NCBI RefSeq assembly: GCF_000003605.2
Contig: NW_003122422.1
Span: 199,052-233,609 of the forward strand
Length of the DNA: 34,558 nucleotides
DNA from: Saccoglossus kowalevskii
Lineage: Eukaryota; Hemichordata; Enteropneusta; Harrimaniidae
Direction: 5' to 3'
Part shown: positions 28,586 to 34,558 of the stretch, one piece after another
Layout: each line of letters begins with the position of its first letter
Position numbering within the stretch: the stretch's first letter is position 1
Translations under genes and position numbers: made by a program
The notes under the pieces: generated by a model
The model's input: the letters and a program-made list of their open reading frames with translations, nothing else
What the model was told of the DNA's origin: nothing
Databases searched by the model: none

Positions 28586-28874
28586 GAATGCAACTAAAGC
28601 ATCTGGTCATATTCATATCATCTGGTTCGTTCATAGCAAGGACTTAGTCTGGCCTCAGACTAGTAATACAACAGACTCGCAACGCGTCATTTTTTTTGAA
28701 GTAATGCGTGCCACGTTTGTTTAGGTTATCAGTTCTTATCGTACCGAGTAAACGTTACTGAGCAACAACATTTTCATTAGATTTCACAAAATAACGCGAG
28801 ATCTATTCATATTGCAATCAACTATCGCGATGCATCGCGAGACATAAAGACAGGAAGTGGCATAGACGACGAAC

Positions 28875-29036
28875 ATGGCATTTACGGAAAAAAATTGCAA
28901 ATCTGAGGACGATAATTACGAGTGGGAAGCTATTTTAGGAGAACATTTTGACGAAGATAACGACAATTTCTCTGAAGAACTTGGCAACCCAAGAGCGATC
29001 TCGTGTTTTTCATTTCCTGAAATTAAGAATAAATAG
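28875..29036 (+). CDS. 53-codon acidic ORF inside the insertion
   Basis: ATG at 28875, TAG at 29034-29036. MAFTEKNCKSEDDNYEWEAI, then many Asp/Glu. It lies near the left end of the element and may be the start of a deleted element protein. No known motif. Confidence 0.3.
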   Translation: MAFTEKNCKSEDDNYEWEAILGEHFDEDNDNFSEELGNPRAISCFSFPEIKNK

Positions 29037-29168
29037 AAATATACTGGGCTATTTTTATACAAAACTATGAAGGAAGTCAAACAAAATCAGTGAAACTCGA
29101 AATAGCAACAATACTGACACACAATAGAAAATTGAAACAGTCACTGAACAACGCGTAGATCGCGTACT

Positions 29169-29456
29169 ATGAAGTCGAACGCGACAAAAATAACACACCT
29201 CCAGTTTTTACCGTTACCGGATCACGCTGATACGCTGAGAGATATTATGTACATGACACTAGTTATCCCATGTTTCGGCATCCGAGAACACAAAAACAAA
29301 ACGGGTAACACACAAAGAGGTATGATCGTTCAAAACGCAGCGATATGCTCTCTCCGAAAAAAATATTGGAAACCTTCCGCAAAATCCGCAACAGCGAGAA
29401 ATATCGTTTCAAAGTTGCTCATTATATATTCAAAAACTATTTCAGGTAAACACTAA
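29169..29456 (+). CDS. 95-codon ORF inside the insertion, unrecognised
   Basis: MKSNATKITHLQFLPLPDHA followed by a Lys-rich half. No conserved catalytic or zinc motif seen. An overlapping opposite-strand frame of similar length (29437-29700) is also unrecognised. It may be non-coding. Confidence 0.2.
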   Translation: MKSNATKITHLQFLPLPDHADTLRDIMYMTLVIPCFGIREHKNKTGNTQRGMIVQNAAICSLRKKYWKPSAKSATARNIVSKLLIIYSKTISGKH

Positions 29457-29890
29457 GACATTCAGTTACTTGTAACTCCCCTGATTGTTGGTCGATTCTT
29501 AAAATTCTTACACAGCTGCAAAGGTCAAAATGTCTCTCGTTTTTTTTCAAAATGGCCGGGTCCGATTTACGAAGAAATACGCAATTTCCGAAGAAGCGCG
29601 AAGTGTGCAGAATATCCAGTGTTCGGTAAACTTCGACGCCAATGCTACACAGCGTGGCACATACAGTATATACAATTAAGCCGATTAACACCTTAAACAA
29701 TAGGCGTTGCGAGTCTGTTGTATTACTAGTCTGAGGTCTGGCCCTACAGATACATGTACTTAGACTTGCTGATTAACTAGACAGATTGGCTATCCATACA
29801 CGCATGCAATTGATAATTTTTAAAATAAACCACATACATGATAATCTATCACAAACATTTGACTTAAACAAGTTGTATTCTTGTTTGATG

Positions 29891-32800
29891 TATTAAACTT
29901 GTTAAAATAACAAGCACGCATGATATGCAAACTTGAATTGTCAATAAACAAGATAAGGGCCGTACGCACTTAACGATAGTGACTGTATGCGTGGATGTTT
30001 TTGAATTATCAATACAGTCAATGACCGCCTGTTCTTGAGATAAGAAAACCCTGAGCAAGAGAGCACAACAATCGTATATAAATGCGACAGATTTCGAAAT
30101 TCGATCTTCTCGCATCATATTTTATTCGTGCTGAGGCGTGTTGTCGCTGCCATACTATATGCCGTTGTCCAGATTTACAGTATTGTCGAGCGGTTGTATA
30201 AATGTTGTTTTTGGTGATACATGAGATTTCTCGTCGCATTGTATTTCTTCGCTGTTTTGAGACAATAAACACGCAATATAACGTATTAATACAAGTATTT
30301 AGTTGATCTATAGAAATATTTAAATTGGAATGCATTCAGTATGTGTGTAATTCAAAGTTGTATTGATATATGCATAACTAAACAATTGTTACATTTCCAT
30401 ACTAATGTGCAATTCTTTATAATATACATTATGTGTTAACTGCATTTTTTCAATAATTTTCTTTTTATCCTCAATCATAGAATTAAGTTTCTTCAATTTG
30501 CGTATGCTAGACTAGTTAAATAGTGTTGAATAACGACACAGATAATGCCGAACCTGGTCAAATGCTATGTCTGTTTTTCTTCAACGAGTGTCGCCTCACC
30601 TGAGCTTTCAAGTTCAAGTTGACTTTCATTTCATGTGTTCATTCTGTTTTCAGTTGTAAGTGTGCTAAGTAATGCAGCGTGATGTCATTTTTATTGATAG
30701 TAAATAGTGCAACCATCGTTTCCTCCCGTATTTGAATATGCATACTTACTAAGATATGAAAATACCACGACTGATATGTTTACCGTGTATTAATTAATTA
30801 TATATAAAATACAAAAAAGAAACTGATTGTACGAAATATTTAGAATGTATTAAACAAATTGCGACTATTTACCTCTGCCATTTTCCCTATATGGAACTGT
30901 GAACCAGGGTCACTGTTGGAATATAAACGCCGTACTATGTGTATGTATAATTTATAGTACGTGATTTATTTTTACGATTTCAATAAATAAAACGAGATCG
31001 TTGGAATAAGACAGGTTGATTAAAATGTATAAAATCTAGAGCAGTTAGGGAAGCATCGTGAATAGGTCGGTGCTAATACGCGCAGTGATACCTTTACTGA
31101 TACCTTAATACACAACGTAGCGGGCGCTGTAACTATGGTACAAATGCAATTGCTTTCAGTGTTTTGATTTTAAAGTTTGATAACTAGCCTTGCATTCTCA
31201 GTATTAATTCTTATTATATGAATATTAAAATGATTTCTTTGAAACTACAAATTATGCCCTACAATATATCATAGTGATGTGATTCCTCAGAATTGAATTT
31301 GATACACAGGTAACTTGGCTCCACAGGGAAAATAGTATAGCCCTCACATGATTGCATTGAAATACCATTTTCAGCTAGTAAATCTAATCTAGTGATTAAG
31401 TAACTGTAAAATATTAGTATGGATTGTCCGAAAACATTAATTATGCCCACAATATATTACTGTGATGTGATACCTTAGAGTAATGAAACATTACAATTGA
31501 CACACCTTATAATTGAATGTGTTTCACTGTCTTGTAAGTTGAACCCAAGGGCGTAATGAGTCTAGCTCTCACATAATGCACTTGAAATACAATATTACAG
31601 CTAGAAAATCACCTCTAGTGTTTAAATAAATGTCCAACTTGATAATATCTTATCTTCGGCACTTTTTCCTCCCTCATTTAAACATGTTATAAATCATTTA
31701 CACATAATATTTACAGTTTATTAAACATCAATTACATACAATTCATTATTGTTGTTGTTGTTGCATATTACAATTTACAGGGCTGGTACTGACGTTAGCC
31801 TGACTTCAAAAATATGTGTGTTCCATCATAGTTTCCCTTTATTGTAGTCATTTGTATAGTGACGAAAATATTGAACAACTAATGGGAATATGTCATGATT
31901 TGCTGGAAAATCCTAGACCTAGATTATTATCAGCTTATGAAAATTAGGTAAGCACTTATAATTAAATTAACATATATAACACTCTAATCATATTTAAACA
32001 GTCAATTCAGAAAAAAAAATATTAAATAAACTATTATTTTGAATCCCTGAACAATTGCCAAACAATAGACTAAGATACCGTTTGAAGACAATAACGCGAC
32101 CTGTGACCTGTAGACACTTCGCAAGCCGATGTGACGTTGCCTGGTTGGACTTTGCCTGCAGTAGCAATTGCATAGATAATTATAAATATAGTGTACACGT
32201 TATATCACCTTGTAATCGTATCCAACTGTACCCGAATTTCTATATTTTAATCTCATTCGAAAATTTATTCTGACATATTCGACCAGGCGTGTTACATGAC
32301 AGTTTTTTTCCGATCGTGGACTCGTGCTTTGAACTTTCTACAAGTTAACCCTGCGTTCCACTAAAGTGAAATCAGAAGCTTCACAGTGCAGTTACTATTC
32401 ACGTCGTGCTTGTGTATTAAATATGACCCACCTTTTTAAAGTTTAAACTCAACTCACATTAGATTAGCATTAGCTCAACAATTAAAATGAATGATGTAAG
32501 CGCAGAACAGTATGAAAACATTAACCTCAAGTATGTTGACATCTGCAGGCGAAATGCAAATATAACAGTGGTGGGCAATCTGACGTTCTATATTCTGTCT
32601 TTAACCTCTGATAGCTCCAAAGATTACCTGATACATTGTAATTACTATGCTCAGTACACGCGGTAACGCGATATCAATTGATCTACAGTGTAATGTAGTT
32701 GTTGGTTATGTGACCACTGTATTTGGCGAAGTCCATCAGATCTGACGTGATGTTGCCTTCTCCCACCTGTTGATGGCGCTATTACTGGAAACAAGATTTA

Positions 32801-34558
32801 TTTATTATCAAACGTGCGCTGTCGTATTTCGAGACGACACACGTACAGTGTTTATGGTCACCATGATTGGTCTTAATTCCATATTATATCCATTTTTGAA
32901 TTAATTTAACATAATTTACAATATTTATAATCAAATATACTATTTAACTATAATCCATAGTTTCATAGGCAAGCAATGATTGCAAATAACAGCCATAGAT
33001 ATGAAACGCAGATCAGTGTTTTGGATGGAACGTGGCCATATTTAAACATATTATATATTGTTAAAAATATATTGGTGTAACATAGAATGTGATTCCAACC
33101 GCATAATTGCAATACAACACTAAGATAAAAGTAATAACAAAGTTGCAAAATCGATTACAAATTGAGTAATCTGAAATTTCAAGACTAATTAAAATCCTGT
33201 TATAGGAAAAACAATTTTTGACGACAAATTAATTCACCTCACTAATGCAATAAAATTATATTGTTAACAATCTTGAATTTAAAATAACAAAAATGATTTA
33301 ATGGTTTCTTAATTTATAATATTATTTTATCTGTATTATTAAACATTGTTTATTGTAGTTCGTGTTAGTTAGTATAAACGCACACTTCTTTAAATGTAGG
33401 TTATTTGTATTCGTGTGTTTTCCACGTAATGCGCATAGCGAGAGTGTTGTTTGTTTATACACAAATGGAACAAATTTGAACGCGCGCAGTTGAAATGACC
33501 ATCATCCGCTAAACATATTTTTAAAGTTAACAACAATATAAGTCAACTAATTTATATTTTATCATGTCTATGTTATGTATACTCACTTGCCATTGTTATT
33601 CCCTGATATCTGATTGCGCCATACAGTCTCAATTTTGTTGGGTCATCCCATCAGGTGGCAAAACACAAAGTATAATTGTGAAATGATATTGGCCAAATGT
33701 GATTAATTGATTCATTCCTTAATATCAACACAATGATATTGATATTTTTTGATAATATTTCAAATTAATATTTTTATTTACATAAACCCGCGAGCTCCTG
33801 CAATGTGAAATAACGTAGGAAAAATACAACGCATCTATAGACTGCTTGGTCTATATTTTCTAATGTTTCGAAAATATACAATCATTTTCATCGCTAGAGG
33901 GCGCAACATATAGACAAGGTGTGTTGAATATAAGCTCAATTCAATTACATGTGAATATGACGTGTGTGGTAATTCCATGAGTTTTTATTGTAAATGAACT
34001 TAAGTGTTATTATGTACGTCATTTCACTGTCAAGTGTTTGTCAATATATTGCAATCATTGACATTCTGCAAACATGACAACATAACCCTCGATAACAGTT
34101 GTCATTATGTGAGGCTAATGACCTGCACATTAAAAAACAATATGATTTCAAAATAACAATATATCTCGGAAATAAAATAATTTTGTAATTCTCACTACTT
34201 GCCTCAGATATGACGATAAATTCAAGATTTATATTTGCAATTTTCATACTAATGTACAATCCTTACTATTCCTTATTATTCCTATTAATACGCATATGCA
34301 AATAATGTTATAAGTGTTTAATGAATACAAGGTTGTTTTGATGATGGCACAAATAGTAGACTAAACAATCAGAAACTACGAATAATACTAAGTGCCAAAT
34401 GTTGAATACGCTATTTCGAGCATTGGAATCGCATTAGCGTCATCAAACATAGAACAAATATAAAACCATTATATTATATTATAAAGAAGTTCTTGTTCGG
34501 TAGAGGGCTAGACGGATATAAATTGTGTAGATAGACTGAAACGTGGTTTTCTGTACGT
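29891..34558. other. Non-coding region with second half of the segmental duplication
   Basis: No gene supported. It holds a 189-bp tandem duplication (31252 and 31441), a (GTT)n run at 31748-31763, the second duplication block to about 32365, and otherwise AT-rich unique sequence. Open frames here are short and motif-free. Confidence 0.5.
31252..31625 (+). repeat. Diverged 189-bp tandem duplication
   Basis: TTATGCCC(T)ACAATATAT..GTGATGTGAT starts both units (31252, 31441). Each continues to TCACAT..TTGAAATAC..TTACAGCTAG(T/A)AAATC. The second unit has a small insertion. Confidence 0.65.

Larger units (their letters stand above)
28655..29735. mobile_element. ~1.08-kb DNA-transposon-like insertion, 31-bp TIRs, 8-bp target duplication
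   Basis: Left end 28655-28685 begins TCAGACTAGTAATACAACAG. The right end 29704-29734 is its perfect 31-bp reverse complement, and one extra G (29735) follows. GTCTGGCC flanks it at 28647-28654 and 29736-29743. The 8-bp duplication and short inverted repeats fit the hAT superfamily, but other 8-bp families exist and no transposase is recognisable. Identical ends suggest a young, non-autonomous copy. Confidence 0.85.
28586..29890 (+). repeat. 224-bp tandem duplication, second copy, split by an insertion
   Basis: 28586-28654 plus 29736 to about 29890 rebuild one unit matching the first copy. The intact first copy shows the empty target site, which proves the middle part was inserted. Confidence 0.8.

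Noticed and set aside
30018-30335. 105-codon minus-strand ORF
   Set aside because: Basic, compositionally biased, no motif; opposite strand carries the TATA-like region. Not supported.
1-34558. tRNA or rRNA genes
   Set aside because: No A/B-box cloverleaf or rRNA-like conserved stretch noticed by eye; a tRNAscan/Infernal run would be decisive.

Overview
The window is AT-rich animal (metazoan) genomic DNA. It has short exons with GT/AG introns of about 0.1-2 kb, long gene-poor stretches, a dead Tc1-type transposon, several small DNA-transposon or repeat copies and a satellite-like array. The protein families (a Tie/Ret/Cad96Ca-like receptor tyrosine kinase and a nephrin/Kirrel-like Ig receptor) fit an invertebrate. 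The sequence alone does not fix the phylum or species.

Layout. 1-900: a small Cys/His ORF on the minus strand, perhaps part of a spliced or transposon-derived gene. 900-4860: mostly non-coding, with an ~83-bp tandem repeat array at 2.7-3.3 kb. 4865-12015 (minus): a tyrosine-kinase gene, reconstructed here as 13 shared coding exons plus one of two alternative transmembrane exons. It reads continuously to 558 aa in the TM1 form. A decayed Tc1-like element (7081-8298) sits in one of its introns. 12016-15321: the region between two divergent genes, with a probable 5'UTR exon, an everted nuclear-receptor-type palindrome, a TTAA-flanked MITE and a repeated 14-mer. 15322-25552 (plus): an Ig-superfamily receptor gene of 18 exons and 1107 codons (signal peptide, 10 Ig domains each on its own phase 1-1 exon, one TM helix, about 110 cytoplasmic residues). 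Its fifth intron downstream of Ig1 holds two dead or poison Ig exons. 25553-34558: no convincing gene; diverged segmental and tandem duplications and a ~1.08-kb transposon-like insertion with 31-bp terminal inverted repeats.

How the genes may work together (inference). The two genes are divergent neighbours with complementary deficits. The kinase is a complete, apparently active receptor-type kinase with pTyr-N (Grb2-type) docking motifs, but I can find only about 10-20 extracellular residues. The Ig receptor has a large ectodomain and a tail with no tyrosine and no kinase, ending in a canonical PP1-docking (RVxF-type) motif. The kinase has two 114-nt, same-phase transmembrane exons that look like tandem duplicates. 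An inverted pair of repeats brackets the shared 5' region. The divergent pair, the alternative TM exons and the ghost Ig exons are the main points of interest.
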